Part shown: one piece after another, positions 50,328 to 59,403 of the stretch
Numbering within the stretch: position 1 is the stretch's first letter
Layout of the letters: each line of letters begins with the position of its first letter
NCBI RefSeq assembly: GCF_003258605.2
Contig: NZ_CP031264.1
Coordinates: 5,270,001-5,334,000, forward strand
Direction: 5' to 3'
Origin: Peterkaempfera bronchialis
GTDB lineage: Bacteria > Actinomycetota > Actinomycetes > Streptomycetales > Streptomycetaceae
DNA: 64,000 bases
Notes under the pieces: generated by a model
What the model was told of the DNA's origin: nothing
What the model saw: only the letters and a program-made list of their open reading frames with translations
The model's database searches: none
Translations under genes and position numbers: made by a program

Positions 50328-50398
50328 GGCCGGGAGTATGCCGGGACCATGCCGGGAGGGGGTCGGAGCCACCGTCGGTTTTCGGCCGTCCGTGCAGG

Positions 50399-50417
50399 TC
50401 AGGCAAGGCTTACCTGA
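50399..50417. promoter_or_regulatory. Iron box (DmdR1/IdeR-type) upstream of sufR
   Basis: TCAGGCAAGGCTTACCTGA matches 15 of 19 positions of the Streptomyces/IdeR iron box TTAGGTTAGGCTAACCTAA, including the AGG...CCT arms and GGCT core. It lies about 72-90 bp upstream of the presumed sufR transcription start and 72 bp upstream of the broken aac gene. Confidence 0.7.
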
Positions 50418-50452
50418 GTGATCGAGGCCACCTGTTCGCCGACCGCACCGGG

Positions 50453-50490
50453 TTGTCGCAGCGGAATGAATTACGCAACAATGGCGTTGT
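50453..50490 (+). promoter_or_regulatory. Leaderless promoter and possible operator of sufR
   Basis: TTGTCG (50453-50458), an 18-bp spacer and AACAAT (50477-50482) form a weak promoter whose start would fall on the GTG at 50489. The inverted repeat ACAA-TGGCG-TTGT (50478-50490) covers the -10 and the start codon, a good place for autorepression by SufR. Confidence 0.45.
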
Positions 50491-51367
50491 GAAAAACATG
50501 CGCGCGTACCCGGAGCAGCAGGAGGCGGCCGAGCCGACCGCCGCTGCCGGTGTGCCCGCGCCCGGCGGCGAGGTCGCGCTCCAGGGGGGCCATCAGGCCA
50601 CCCGGGACCGGGTCGCCCGCTCCATTCTGGACCATGGCCCGTCCACCGCCGCCGACCTGGCCGAGCGACTGGGGCTGACCACCGCCGCAGTCCGCCGCCA
50701 CCTGGACGCGCTGGCCGCCACCGGCCTGGTCGAGTCCCGCGAGCAGCGGGTCTACGGCCACCGTGGCCGGGGCCGTCCGGCCAAGGTCTTCGCGCTCACC
50801 GACTGCGGCCGCGATGTCTTCTACCAGGCGTACGACCAGTTGGCCGCAGACGCGCTGCGCTGGATCGCGGAGTGCGCCGGCGGCGGCGAGGCCGGCGCCG
50901 AGGCGGTCGCCGCCTTCGCCCGCGCCCGGCTGGACCGCGACGCCGAGCGCTATGGCGCGGTCGTCGGCCAGGTCGCGGCCGAGCAGCGGACCGAGGCTCT
51001 CGCCCGTGCGCTGAGCGCGGACGGGTACGCTGCCACGGTGCGGCGTGTGTCCTCCGCTGCGAAGGCCGCCGCCGGTGAGCAGCTCTGCCAGCACCACTGC
51101 CCGGTGGCGCACATCGCCGAGCAGTTCCCCCAGCTGTGCGAGGCGGAGACCGAGGTCTTCTCCCGTCTGCTGGGCACCCATGTGCAGCGGCTGGCCACCA
51201 TCGCCCACGGCGACGGGGTCTGCACCACCCATGTGCCGGCAGCCGGTGCCGCACCGTCCCCCGCTTCCCGCAAGCGGACGTCCGGTGCAGCGCCGACCGC
51301 CGGTACCGCACGCCGAACACCCACCCCTACCACGACAGAGACTGTCTCCGGGAGGAACCCCGTATGA
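50489..51367 (+). CDS. sufR: SufR-type Fe-S cluster-sensing transcription regulator
   Basis: Winged-helix regulator of 292 aa at the head of the SUF operon. An Ala/Pro-rich N-terminus (to about 30) is followed by the DNA-binding domain (about 32-95: [56 protein letters not shown]). A helical effector domain carries cysteines: [12 protein letters not shown] and FPQLCEAE at about 194-217, then GDGVC near 245. These fit ligands of a sensing Fe-S cluster, as shown for SufR in related bacteria, where the holo form represses suf genes. The C-terminus is a Ser/Thr/Pro tail. The GTG at 50489 fits leaderless expression. The stop overlaps the sufB ATG. Confidence 0.92.
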   Translation: MKNMRAYPEQQEAAEPTAAAGVPAPGGEVALQGGHQATRDRVARSILDHGPSTAADLAERLGLTTAAVRRHLDALAATGLVESREQRVYGHRGRGRPAKVFALTDCGRDVFYQAYDQLAADALRWIAECAGGGEAGAEAVAAFARARLDRDAERYGAVVGQVAAEQRTEALARALSADGYAATVRRVSSAAKAAAGEQLCQHHCPVAHIAEQFPQLCEAETEVFSRLLGTHVQRLATIAHGDGVCTTHVPAAGAAPSPASRKRTSGAAPTAGTARRTPTPTTTETVSGRNPV

Positions 51368-52776
51368 CCACGACCGCTCACCCGGAGCTTGAGGGTCTGG
51401 GCACCTACGAGTACGGCTGGGCCGACCCCGACGCCGCCGGCGCCGCCGCCAAGCGCGGCCTGAGCGAAGAGGTCGTCCGCGACATCTCCGCGAAGAAGTC
51501 GGAGCCGGAGTGGATGCTCAAGCTGAGGCTCAAGGGCCTGCGGCTGTTCGACAAGAAGCCGATGCCGACCTGGGGCTCGGACCTCTCCGGGATCGACTTC
51601 GACAACATCAAGTACTTTGTGCGGTCCACCGAGAAGCAGGCCGCGTCCTGGGACGAGCTGCCCGCCGACATCAAGAACACCTACGACAAGCTGGGCATCC
51701 CGGAGGCGGAGAAGCAGCGCCTGGTCGCCGGTGTCGCCGCCCAGTACGAGTCCGAGGTGGTCTACCACCAGATCCGCGAGGACCTGGAGCAGCAGGGCGT
51801 CATCTTCCTGGACACCGACACCGCGCTCAAGGAGCACCCCGAGCTCTTCCAGGAGTACTTCGGCACCGTGATCCCGGCCGGCGACAACAAGTTCGCCGCG
51901 CTGAACACGGCGGTCTGGTCCGGCGGCTCCTTCATCTACGTGCCGAAGGGCGTGCACGTGGAGATCCCGCTCCAGGCGTACTTCCGGATCAACACCGAGA
52001 ACATGGGCCAGTTCGAGCGGACCCTGATCATCGTCGACGAGGACGCCTACGTCCACTACGTCGAGGGCTGCACCGCGCCGATCTACAAGTCGGACTCGCT
52101 GCACTCCGCGGTCGTCGAGATCATCGTCAAGAAGGGCGCCCGCTGCCGTTACACGACCATCCAGAACTGGTCGAACAACGTCTACAACCTGGTGACCAAG
52201 CGCGCCGTCGCCTACGAGGGCGCCACCATGGAGTGGGTCGACGGCAACATCGGCTCCAAGGTGACCATGAAGTACCCGGCCGTCTACCTGATGGGCGAGC
52301 ACGCCAAGGGCGAGACGCTCTCCATCGCCTTCGCGGGCGAGGGCCAGCACCAGGACGCCGGCGCCAAGATGGTCCACATGGCTCCGAACACCTCCTCCTC
52401 CATCGTCTCCAAGTCGGTGGCCCGGGGTGGCGGCCGGACCTCCTACCGCGGCCTGATCGAGATCGGCGAGGGCGCCGAGGGCTCCAAGTCCAATGTGCTC
52501 TGCGACGCGCTGCTGGTGGACACCATCTCCCGCTCGGACACCTACCCCTATGTGGACGTCCGCGAGGACGACGTGTCCATGGGCCACGAGGCGACCGTCT
52601 CCAAGGTCAGCGAGGACCAGCTCTTCTACCTGATGAGCCGGGGCATGTCGGAGAACGAGGCCATGGCGATGATCGTGCGCGGCTTTGTGGAGCCGATCGC
52701 CCGGGAGCTGCCGATGGAGTACGCGCTGGAGCTCAACCGGCTGATCGAGCTCCAGATGGAAGGCGCCGTCGGCTGA
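51364..52776 (+). CDS. sufB: Fe-S cluster assembly scaffold SufB
   Basis: Scaffold subunit of the SufBCD complex (470 aa), which builds Fe-S clusters from SufS-derived sulfur. It begins [19 protein letters not shown]. The beta-helix core includes [20 protein letters not shown] (about 180-199), [20 protein letters not shown] with the conserved Cys (about 224-243) and [20 protein letters not shown] (about 322-341). Later come [20 protein letters not shown] (about 379-398) and the SufC-binding C-terminus ([17 protein letters not shown]). The ATG at 51364 overlaps the sufR stop (ATGA), with GGGAGGA upstream. No intein is present, unlike in some mycobacteria. A 159-bp gap follows before sufD. Confidence 0.97.
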   Translation: MTTTAHPELEGLGTYEYGWADPDAAGAAAKRGLSEEVVRDISAKKSEPEWMLKLRLKGLRLFDKKPMPTWGSDLSGIDFDNIKYFVRSTEKQAASWDELPADIKNTYDKLGIPEAEKQRLVAGVAAQYESEVVYHQIREDLEQQGVIFLDTDTALKEHPELFQEYFGTVIPAGDNKFAALNTAVWSGGSFIYVPKGVHVEIPLQAYFRINTENMGQFERTLIIVDEDAYVHYVEGCTAPIYKSDSLHSAVVEIIVKKGARCRYTTIQNWSNNVYNLVTKRAVAYEGATMEWVDGNIGSKVTMKYPAVYLMGEHAKGETLSIAFAGEGQHQDAGAKMVHMAPNTSSSIVSKSVARGGGRTSYRGLIEIGEGAEGSKSNVLCDALLVDTISRSDTYPYVDVREDDVSMGHEATVSKVSEDQLFYLMSRGMSENEAMAMIVRGFVEPIARELPMEYALELNRLIELQMEGAVG

Positions 52777-52935
52777 CGGCCCTCCTCTCCTGGCCCCGGC
52801 CAGGATCCCAGGCCAGGAACGCGGCGTGAGCGCGCCGAAGGGCACGCGGCTGTCGGAGGCGATGAGCGACCGGCAGCCGCGCAAGGCGCCCCGAGGCGAG
52901 CGCACCCCAGAATGAGGAAGTGAGTAACGACAGCG
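52777..52935 (+). other. sufB-sufD spacer with alternative hairpins
   Basis: The only long gap in the operon. CCTGGCC (52789-52795) can pair with GGCCAGG at 52798-52804 or, one base longer, with GGCCAGGA at 52811-52818, giving mutually exclusive hairpins. A small ORF follows (52826-52915). Confidence 0.55.
52826..52915 (+). CDS. Possible small ORF (29 aa) between sufB and sufD
   Basis: GTG at 52826 follows AGGAA by about seven bases and opens a 29-codon frame ending in TGA at 52915, 20 bp before sufD. The peptide is basic and hydrophilic (MSAPKGTRLSEAMSDRQ, then PRKAPRGERTPE). It could be translated to couple sufB with sufD, or be a chance frame in GC-rich DNA. I know of no homolog. Confidence 0.3.
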   Translation: MSAPKGTRLSEAMSDRQPRKAPRGERTPE

Positions 52936-54168
52936 ATGGCTGACGTTCAGAACAGCACCGGCTCCACCACGGCCGGGTCCATCGAGGTCGGTACGGCGGG
53001 CGCCGGCGCCCAGCTGGCCGGCCCCGGCACCGGCCGCGAGACCGCCGTCAGCCAGCCGGTCGACGCCCGGGTGGAGACGGTCGCGTCGTACGACGTGGCC
53101 GACTTCCCGGTGCCCACCGGGCGCGAGGAGAACTGGCGGTTCACCCCGCTGCACCGGCTGCGCGGCCTGCACGACGGCAGCGCCGAGGCCGACGGCGGCA
53201 TCCGGGTGGAGACCACCGTCCCGGACGGCGCCGTCCAGGAGACCGTGGACCGCGCGGACCCCCGGATCGGCCGGGCCGGCAAGCCGGTGGACCGGATCGC
53301 CGCCCAGGCGTTCTCCGCCTTCGAGAAGGCGTCCGTGGTCTCGGTCCCCAAGGACACCGTGCTCAGCGAGCCGATCCGGATCGCCGTGCACGGCCAGGGC
53401 GGCACCGCCTACGCCCACCAGGTGGTCGAGCTCGGCGCCTTCGCCGAGGCCGTGGTGGTCATCGAGCACACCGGGGACGCGGTGCTGGCCGCCAATGTCG
53501 AGTACCTGATCGGCGACGGCGCCAAGCTCACCGTGGTCTCCGTACAGGACTGGGACGCCACCGCCGTCCACGCCGGCCAGCACACCGCGCTGATCGGCCG
53601 CGACGCCTCCTTCAAGTCGGTGATCGTCACCTTCGGCGGCGACCTGGTCCGCCTGCACCCCCGGGTGGTGTACGGCGCCCCCGGCGGCGAGGCCGAGCTG
53701 TACGGCCTCTACTTCGCCGACGCCGGCCAGCACCTGGAGCACCGCCTCTTCATCGACCACGACACCCCGCACTGCCGCTCCAACGTCGCCTACAAGGGCG
53801 CGCTCCAGGGCGAGGAGTCGCATGCGGTCTGGATCGGCGATGTGCTGATCCGCGCCGAGGCCGAGGGCACCGACACCTACGAGCTCAACCGCAACCTGGT
53901 GCTCACCGACGGCGCCCGGGTCGACTCGGTCCCCAACCTGGAGATCGAGACCGGCGAGATCGTCGGTGCCGGGCACGCCTCCGCCACCGGCCGCTTCGAC
54001 GACGAGCAGCTCTTCTACCTCCAGGCGCGGGGCATCCCCGCCGACGAGGCCCGCCGCCTGGTGGTGCGCGGCTTCTTCGCCGAACTGGTCCACCAGATCG
54101 GCCTGCCGGATGTGCAGGAGAGGCTGCTGGAGAAGATCGACGCGGAGCTGGAGGCGACCCTCGCATGA
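52936..54168 (+). CDS. sufD: Fe-S cluster assembly protein SufD
   Basis: Second scaffold-type subunit of SufBCD (410 aa), paralogous to SufB. A long Ala/Gly/Thr-rich N-terminus (to about 50) is followed by FPVPTGREENWRFTPLHRL (about 57-75). The beta-helix core runs about 130-330 and includes VVVIEHTGDAVLAANVEYLI, the conserved His in FIDHDTPHCRSNVAYKGAL (about 273-291) and NRNLVLTDGARVDSVPNLEI. The C-terminal helices bind SufC (DDEQLFYLQARGIPADEARR). The ATG at 52936 is used; the stop overlaps the start of the Rieske gene (ATGA). Complete. Confidence 0.96.
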   Translation: MADVQNSTGSTTAGSIEVGTAGAGAQLAGPGTGRETAVSQPVDARVETVASYDVADFPVPTGREENWRFTPLHRLRGLHDGSAEADGGIRVETTVPDGAVQETVDRADPRIGRAGKPVDRIAAQAFSAFEKASVVSVPKDTVLSEPIRIAVHGQGGTAYAHQVVELGAFAEAVVVIEHTGDAVLAANVEYLIGDGAKLTVVSVQDWDATAVHAGQHTALIGRDASFKSVIVTFGGDLVRLHPRVVYGAPGGEAELYGLYFADAGQHLEHRLFIDHDTPHCRSNVAYKGALQGEESHAVWIGDVLIRAEAEGTDTYELNRNLVLTDGARVDSVPNLEIETGEIVGAGHASATGRFDDEQLFYLQARGIPADEARRLVVRGFFAELVHQIGLPDVQERLLEKIDAELEATLA

Positions 54169-54512
54169 CCGCCGCCGCACCCGAAGGCTTTCTGCGCGCC
54201 TGCGCGCTGGCCGACCTCGAAGAGGACGTCCCCAAGCGCGTCGAACTCGACGGCGTGCCGGTCTCGGTCGTCCGCACCGAGGGCGAGGTGTTCGCGATCA
54301 ACGACATCTGCTCGCACGCCAACGTCTCGCTCTCCGAGGGCGAGGTCGAGGACTGCCAGATCGAGTGCTGGCTGCACGGTTCCAGCTTCGACCTGCGCAC
54401 CGGCAAGCCGTCCGGGCCGCCCGCCGTGCGGCCCGTCCCCGTGTACCCCGTCAAGATCGAAGGAGACGGCGAAGCAGCGGCTGTCTTCGTCTCCGTCACC
54501 CAGGAGTCCTGA
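54165..54512 (+). CDS. Rieske-type ferredoxin of the SUF operon
   Basis: Soluble bacterial Rieske ferredoxin, 115 aa (NirD/BphF-like). The 2Fe-2S ligands are NDICSHANVSLSEG (Cys, His at about residues 46-48) and IECWLHGSSFDL (Cys, His at about 66-69). There is no second Cys pair forming the disulfide of the bc1-type Rieske, as expected for ferredoxins. The start overlaps the sufD stop and sufC starts six bases after the stop, so it is a fixed part of the operon in actinobacteria. It may supply electrons to cluster assembly; that role is an inference from position. Confidence 0.93.
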   Translation: MTAAAPEGFLRACALADLEEDVPKRVELDGVPVSVVRTEGEVFAINDICSHANVSLSEGEVEDCQIECWLHGSSFDLRTGKPSGPPAVRPVPVYPVKIEGDGEAAAVFVSVTQES

Positions 54513-54518
54513 GTCCCC

Positions 54519-55283
54519 ATGGCCACGCTTGAAATCCGCGACCTGCACGTCTCCGTCGAGGCCGAGAACGGCCCCCGCGAGATCCTGCGCGGTGTCGACC
54601 TCACCGTGAAGCAGGGCGAGACCCACGCCATCATGGGCCCCAACGGCTCCGGCAAGTCCACCCTGGCCTACTCCCTCGCCGGCCACCCCAAGTACACCGT
54701 CACCGGTGGCTCGGTGACGCTGGACGGCGAGGACGTCCTCGCCATGTCGGTGGACGAGCGCGCCCGCGCCGGAGTCTTCCTCGCCATGCAGTACCCGGTC
54801 GAGGTGCCCGGCGTCTCGGTCTCCAACTTCCTGCGCACCGCCGCCACCGCCATCCGCGGCGAGGCCCCCAAGCTGCGCACCTGGGTGAAGGAGGTCAAGG
54901 AGGCCATGGCGGCGCTCCAGATGGACCCCGCCTTCGCCGAGCGCAATGTCAACGAGGGCTTCTCCGGCGGTGAGAAGAAGCGCCACGAGATCCTTCAGCT
55001 GGAGCTGCTCAAGCCGCGCATCGCGATCCTGGACGAGACCGACTCCGGTCTGGACGTCGACGCGCTGCGGGTCGTCTCCGAGGGCATCAACCGGGTCCGC
55101 GAGGGCGGCGAGGTGGGCACCCTGCTGGTCACCCACTACACGCGCATCCTGCGCTACATCAAGCCCGACTACGTCCATGTCTTCGCCAACGGCCGCATCG
55201 TCGAGTCCGGCGGCGCCGAGCTGGCCGACAAGCTGGAGGACGAGGGCTACGAGGCATATGTGAAGGGGGGCGCTTCCGAGTGA
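54519..55283 (+). CDS. sufC: Fe-S cluster assembly ATPase SufC
   Basis: ABC-type ATPase of the SufBCD complex (254 aa), soluble and not a transporter. Walker A GPNGSGKST (about residues 36-44), Q-loop AMQYPVEVPGVSVSNFLR (about 89-106), signature FSGGEKKRHEILQ (about 148-160), Walker B IAILDETDSGLDVDAL (about 168-183) and the H-loop VTHYTRILRYI are all SufC-specific. ATP binding lets SufB and SufD open to form a cluster. The ATG at 54519 follows GGAGTCCTGAG. The stop overlaps the sufS GTG (GTGA). Confidence 0.97.
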   Translation: MATLEIRDLHVSVEAENGPREILRGVDLTVKQGETHAIMGPNGSGKSTLAYSLAGHPKYTVTGGSVTLDGEDVLAMSVDERARAGVFLAMQYPVEVPGVSVSNFLRTAATAIRGEAPKLRTWVKEVKEAMAALQMDPAFAERNVNEGFSGGEKKRHEILQLELLKPRIAILDETDSGLDVDALRVVSEGINRVREGGEVGTLLVTHYTRILRYIKPDYVHVFANGRIVESGGAELADKLEDEGYEAYVKGGASE

Positions 55284-56566
55284 CCACTCGCTCCGGCTCG
55301 GCGCACCATGGGCTGACCGGCCTGCTCGACACCGACGCGATCCGCAAGGACTTCCCGGTCCTCCAGCGCCTGCTGCACGACGGACAGCCGCTGGTCTACC
55401 TGGACAACGCGGCGACCTCGCAGAAGCCGCAGCAGGTGCTCGATGCGCTGAACACCTACTACGAGCAGCACAACGCCAACGTCCACCGCGGCATCCACGT
55501 CCTCGCCGAGGAGGCCACGGCGCTGTACGAGGGCGCCCGCGACAAGGTCGCGGCGTTCATCAACGCGCCGAGCCGGGACGAGGTGATCTTCACCAAGAAC
55601 GCCTCGGAGTCCCTCAACCTGGTGGCCAACATGCTCGGCTGGGCCGAGGAGCCCTACCGGGTGGACCACGAGGCCGAGGTCGTCATCACGGAGATGGAGC
55701 ACCACTCCAACATCGTCCCGTGGCAGCTGCTGTCGCAGCGCACCGGAGCGAAGCTGAAGTGGTTCGGCCTCACCGACGACGGCCGACTGGACCTCTCGGA
55801 CATCGACCGACTGATCACCGAGAAGACCAAGGTGGTCTCCTTCACCCTGGTCTCCAACATCCTCGGCACGATCAACCCGGTGGAGGCCATCGTCCGCCGC
55901 GCCCAGGACGTCGGCGCGATGGTGGTGGTCGACGCCTCGCAGGCCGCCCCGCACATGGTGCTGGACGTCCAGGCGCTCGGCGCCGACTTCGTCGCCTTCA
56001 CCGGCCACAAGATGCTCGGCCCGACCGGCATCGGGGTGCTCTGGGGCCGCCATGAGCTGCTGGAGGACCTGCCGCCCTTCCTCGGCGGCGGCGAGATGAT
56101 CGAGACCGTCTCGATGTCCTCCTCCACCTATGCGCCGGCGCCGCACAAGTTCGAGGCCGGTACCCCGCCGATCGCCCAGGCGATCGGCCTCGGCGCCGCC
56201 ATCGACTACCTCGGTGCCATCGGCATGGACGCCATCGCCGCGCATGAGCACGCCCTCACCGGCTATGCCGTGGAGCGGCTGCTGGAGGTGCCCGACCTGC
56301 GGATCATCGGCCCGCGTACGGCCGAGTCCCGGGGCGCCGCGATCTCCTTCACGCTCGGCGACATCCACCCGCACGACGTGGGGCAGGTACTGGACGAGCA
56401 GGGCATCGCCGTCCGGGTCGGCCACCACTGCGCGCGGCCGGTCTGCCTGCGGTACGGAATTCCTGCGACCACGCGGGCGTCGTTCTACCTGTACTCGACG
56501 CCGGCCGAGGTCGATGCCCTGATCAAGGGGCTGCACCAGGTGCGCAGCTTCTTCGGTGAGGGCTGA
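55280..56566 (+). CDS. sufS: Cysteine desulfurase SufS
   Basis: PLP enzyme (428 aa) that takes sulfur from cysteine and passes it to SufU for cluster building. Marks: YLDNAATSQKPQQVLDALN (about residues 39-57), VHRGIHVLAEEATALYEGAR, ITEMEHHSNIVPWQLL (about 136-151), VVVDASQAAPHMVLDVQAL (about 215-233) and the Schiff-base Lys in FTGHKMLGPTGIGVLWGRHE (about 240-259). The sulfur-carrying Cys is in RVGHHCARPVCLRYG (about 381-395). These are group II (SufS) features. The GTG start is translationally coupled to sufC. sufU follows 21 bp after the stop. Confidence 0.97.
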   Translation: MTTRSGSAHHGLTGLLDTDAIRKDFPVLQRLLHDGQPLVYLDNAATSQKPQQVLDALNTYYEQHNANVHRGIHVLAEEATALYEGARDKVAAFINAPSRDEVIFTKNASESLNLVANMLGWAEEPYRVDHEAEVVITEMEHHSNIVPWQLLSQRTGAKLKWFGLTDDGRLDLSDIDRLITEKTKVVSFTLVSNILGTINPVEAIVRRAQDVGAMVVVDASQAAPHMVLDVQALGADFVAFTGHKMLGPTGIGVLWGRHELLEDLPPFLGGGEMIETVSMSSSTYAPAPHKFEAGTPPIAQAIGLGAAIDYLGAIGMDAIAAHEHALTGYAVERLLEVPDLRIIGPRTAESRGAAISFTLGDIHPHDVGQVLDEQGIAVRVGHHCARPVCLRYGIPATTRASFYLYSTPAEVDALIKGLHQVRSFFGEG

Positions 56567-56587
56567 CGGGTAGGAGGACCCGCAACC

Positions 56588-57031
56588 GTGAAGCTCGATT
56601 CCATGTACCAGGAGATCATCCTGGACCACTACCGCCACCCCCACGGCAAGGGGCTGCGGGAGGGCGACGCCGAGGTGCACCACGTCAACCCGACGTGCGG
56701 CGACGAGATCACCCTGCGGGTGAAGCTCGACGGGCCGGTGGTCACCGATGTGTCGTACGAGTCGCAGGGCTGTTCCATCAGCCAGGCCAGCGCCTCGGTC
56801 CTGAACGATCTGCTGGTCGGCAAGAGCATCGGCGACGCCCAGAAGGTCCAGGAGGCGTTTCTGGAGCTGATGCAGAGCAAGGGCCAGTCCGACGGCGACG
56901 AGGACCTGCTGGAGGACGCGGTGGCGTTCGCCGGTGTCTCCAAGTACCCCGCCCGGGTCAAGTGCGCCCTGCTGAGCTGGATGGCCTGGAAGGACGCCAC
57001 CGCCCAGGCCCTGGCCCAGCACCCCGAGTAG
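56588..57031 (+). CDS. sufU: SufU-type sulfur-transfer protein
   Basis: Zinc-dependent sulfurtransferase of the SUF system (147 aa), IscU-like fold. The metal/sulfur ligands are in HVNPTCGDEITL (Cys and Asp, about residues 38-41), SQGCSISQASASVL (Cys about 64) and YPARVKCALLSWMAWKDA (Cys about 128). The insert between the second and third ligand (GKSIGDAQKVQEAFLELM) is typical for SufU and not IscU. The GTG at 56588 follows AGGAGG. It receives sulfur from SufS and passes it to SufBCD. Confidence 0.96.
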   Translation: MKLDSMYQEIILDHYRHPHGKGLREGDAEVHHVNPTCGDEITLRVKLDGPVVTDVSYESQGCSISQASASVLNDLLVGKSIGDAQKVQEAFLELMQSKGQSDGDEDLLEDAVAFAGVSKYPARVKCALLSWMAWKDATAQALAQHPE

Positions 57032-57049
57032 TCCGAAGGAGGACGCACC

Positions 57050-57451
57050 ATGAGCGATACCGAGTCCACCTCGGTGGCGGCCTCCCCGGCCGCCGGCACC
57101 GAGGAGACCACCCCGACCGGCATCGTCGGCACCACCGCCGGCACCGTCTCGGTGGAGGACCTGACCGAGGCCCTGATGGACGTCGTCGACCCCGAGCTGG
57201 GCATCGACGTGGTCAACCTGGGTCTGATCTACGGCGTCCACATCGACGAGTCCGATGTGGCCACCATCGACATGACCCTGACGTCGGCGGCCTGCCCGCT
57301 CACCGACGTCATCGAGGACCAGGCGCGCAGCGCCACCGACGGCCTTGTCCAGGATCTGCGGATCAACTGGGTCTGGATGCCGCCGTGGGGTCCCGACAAG
57401 ATCACCGACGATGGCCGCGAGCAGCTTCGCGCGCTCGGCTTCAACGTCTGA
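57050..57451 (+). CDS. sufT: SufT / MIP18-family metal-sulfur cluster protein
   Basis: DUF59/MIP18 family protein (133 aa) that aids Fe-S cluster maturation; the eukaryotic relative is the CIA factor MIP18. After a Thr/Ala/Glu-rich N-terminus (to about 38), the domain reads VEDLTEALMDVVDPELGIDV with the conserved DPE, VVNLGLIYGVHIDE and MTLTSAACPLTDVIEDQARS with the reactive Cys (about residue 82). WVWMPPWGPDKITDDGREQL (about 106-125) closes it. The ATG at 57050 has AAGGAGG upstream. Last gene of the SUF operon, followed by a strong terminator. Confidence 0.95.
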   Translation: MSDTESTSVAASPAAGTEETTPTGIVGTTAGTVSVEDLTEALMDVVDPELGIDVVNLGLIYGVHIDESDVATIDMTLTSAACPLTDVIEDQARSATDGLVQDLRINWVWMPPWGPDKITDDGREQLRALGFNV

Positions 57452-57468
57452 TCGGCACCGCCCTTACA

Positions 57469-57509
57469 CCGCTGCCGTGCAGCCCCGCATCGGGGTCGCA
57501 CGGCAGCGG
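57469..57509. terminator. Terminator of the SUF operon (bidirectional)
   Basis: CCGCTGCCGTGC (57469-57480) pairs perfectly with 57498-57509. A second stem CCCC-GCAT-CGGGG forms inside the loop. It separates sufT from the convergent MFS gene. Confidence 0.85.
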
Positions 57510-57556
57510 CGTCTTCTGCGGTGTCTTCTGCGGAGGGGGCTTCTCCGGCGGGGGCT

Positions 57557-58843
57557 TCAGCGGCGGCGCAGCGCTGCGCCGGCCAGCGCCAGGCAGGCCG
57601 CGCAGGCCACGGCGGCGAAGCCGCTGAAGGCCGGCAGCAGGCCGACCCGCTGGGCGACGGCGCCCACCACCACGATCGGCAGTGCGCTGCCCAGGTAGAC
57701 GATCACCCAGAAGGCGCTCAGCTGGCTGCCCCGGCGCTCCGCGTCCATCGCGGCGCAGGCGGCCGTGAAGAGGGTCCGGAAGGCCAGCCCCTGGCAGGCG
57801 CCGCCCAGCACGCTGCCCGCGATCAGCAGCGCGGGCGCATGGATGTACCCCGCCGCCACCACCGCCCCCAGCCCGACCGCCAGGCCCGCCATGCCCAGCA
57901 CCGGCACCAGCCGGCCGGCCACCGTCGGCGCGATCAGCTGGGTGGCGGCCGAGGCGCCCAGCAGCAGCGCGGCCACCGCCGCACCGGTCATCCGGGAGTC
58001 GGTGTGCAGCAGCGCCGCGCTGTACCCGGGCGCCAGGCTCAGATAGACGCCGAAGACCGCATAGCTGACAAAGCCGGTGCAGGCTGCGAGCAGGAAGTCC
58101 CGCCGCCCGGCGGACGGCAGGCCCAGCGCCCGGGGCCGCAGCACGGCCCGGCCCGCCCGCCGCCGGGTGACGCTCGGCTGGTGCCCGGGGCTGCGCGGGT
58201 GCAGCAGCGCCAGCGGTACGCAGAGCGCCAGCAGCGCCACCGCATGCACCAGGAACGGCACCTGCACCGGCTGCCCGCCCCTGGCCAGCGCCGCGCCGAT
58301 CAGCGGACCGGACGCCACACCCCCGGCCGAGGCGGCCAGGGTGAGCTTGGCGGCCAGCGCCGGGCGGTCGGGCAGCAGGTCGGTGAGCGCCGCCCCGGCA
58401 GCGCCGGTGGCCATGCCCACCGCGATGCCCTGTACGGCGCGGCCCGCCGCCAGCTGGGCGAAGCCGTCGGCGGAGGCGAAGAGGGCGTCCCCGGCGGCGG
58501 AGAGCGCCACCGCGGGCAGCAGCAGCGCCCGGCGGCCCAGGTGGTCGGACCAGTGGCCGACCGCCGCCAGTACGGGCACCAGCGCAAAGACATACACCGT
58601 GAAGAGCACGGTGGTGTCCAGCGGGGTCAGCGCGAGCCGCCGCTGGATCAGCGGATAGAGCGGAGTGGCCAGGTTGGCGCCGGTGAGCAGGGCCAGCAGT
58701 ACGGCGGCCGACAGGCCGACGCGGATGCCGCGCAGCGCGTTCCAGCGGCTCACCGCCGAGAGGCGCAGCACATCGCGCGGGGCGAGTTCGCGGGGCAGCA
58801 GGGATTCGGTCAGCCGGGTCTCGGCCGACCTGAGGTCCACCAC
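57557..58843 (-). CDS. MFS transporter
   Basis: Major facilitator of 428 aa with about twelve membrane helices. The cytoplasmic loop 2-3 motif reads GHWSDHLGRRALLLPAV (about residues 84-100), the motif A region of drug:H+ antiporter-type MFS proteins. LAAGRAVQGIAVGMATGAAG (helix 4-5 motif) lies at about 121-140. The central loop carries a basic stretch (VTRRRAGRAVLRPR). The substrate is unknown. The start is one of two adjacent GTGs; GTG 58843 is nine bases after AGGAGA on the minus strand and was chosen. Longer open frames reach 59473 but lack transport homology and have Pro/Arg-rich shadow composition. Divergent from the phosphoesterase gene. Confidence 0.88.
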   Translation of the reverse strand: MVDLRSAETRLTESLLPRELAPRDVLRLSAVSRWNALRGIRVGLSAAVLLALLTGANLATPLYPLIQRRLALTPLDTTVLFTVYVFALVPVLAAVGHWSDHLGRRALLLPAVALSAAGDALFASADGFAQLAAGRAVQGIAVGMATGAAGAALTDLLPDRPALAAKLTLAASAGGVASGPLIGAALARGGQPVQVPFLVHAVALLALCVPLALLHPRSPGHQPSVTRRRAGRAVLRPRALGLPSAGRRDFLLAACTGFVSYAVFGVYLSLAPGYSAALLHTDSRMTGAAVAALLLGASAATQLIAPTVAGRLVPVLGMAGLAVGLGAVVAAGYIHAPALLIAGSVLGGACQGLAFRTLFTAACAAMDAERRGSQLSAFWVIVYLGSALPIVVVGAVAQRVGLLPAFSGFAAVACAACLALAGAALRRR

Positions 58844-59403
58844 GGTCGTGGGTCTCCTGTGGTACGAGGCCCCGAGGCCGGGTCGGCGGGGTGTGCCGAC
58901 GCGCCCGCGCGGCGGCGCCGTGGGTGTGGGGCCGCCGTACGGGCATCCGGGCGGGGCCGGGTTGCGGGTTGCGGGTGGGGCTCCAGCCTCGCGCGGGCCG
59001 AGGGGCGCGGCGCCTGCGGCGGAGCGGCAGACGGGGGGCGGAGCACCGGAGCGGGCCCCTGCTGCCCGAGAGGGGGCGAGGGGAGGGTGCCGCACCGGGT
59101 CCGAGCGCCCGGAGGTGCGAATAGGGAGCAGCCCCGGATGCCTGACGCGGTGCGTACAGGACCGACCGAAGGATACGTCCTCGGGCGGTATCGGCCGAAA
59201 AGGGGGGTGGGGTCCGGTCGGCGGCCGTTGCCCCGTCCGGAGCAGTGACGTCCCCCGTGTCCCTGAAACCGCCCGTGCGTCGCCCGCCGCCTGCGCCGTC
59301 CGGCGGGGGGCGTCGGACAGAGTCGAGTCCGGCCCGTCCGGCCGTACCCCCCTCGACCGCTGCCGGCGACACCTCCCGGCACCCTGGTGGAAAGGCACGC
59401 CCC
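58844..59403. other. Divergent intergenic region, MFS gene and phosphoesterase
   Basis: 560 bp, GC-rich, with long open shadow frames on both strands but no supported gene. It holds the promoters for both neighbours. Short repeats such as GGGTTGCGGGTTGCGGGTG (about 58958-58976) are visible. I found no PHO-box-like GTTCACC repeats. Confidence 0.5.
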
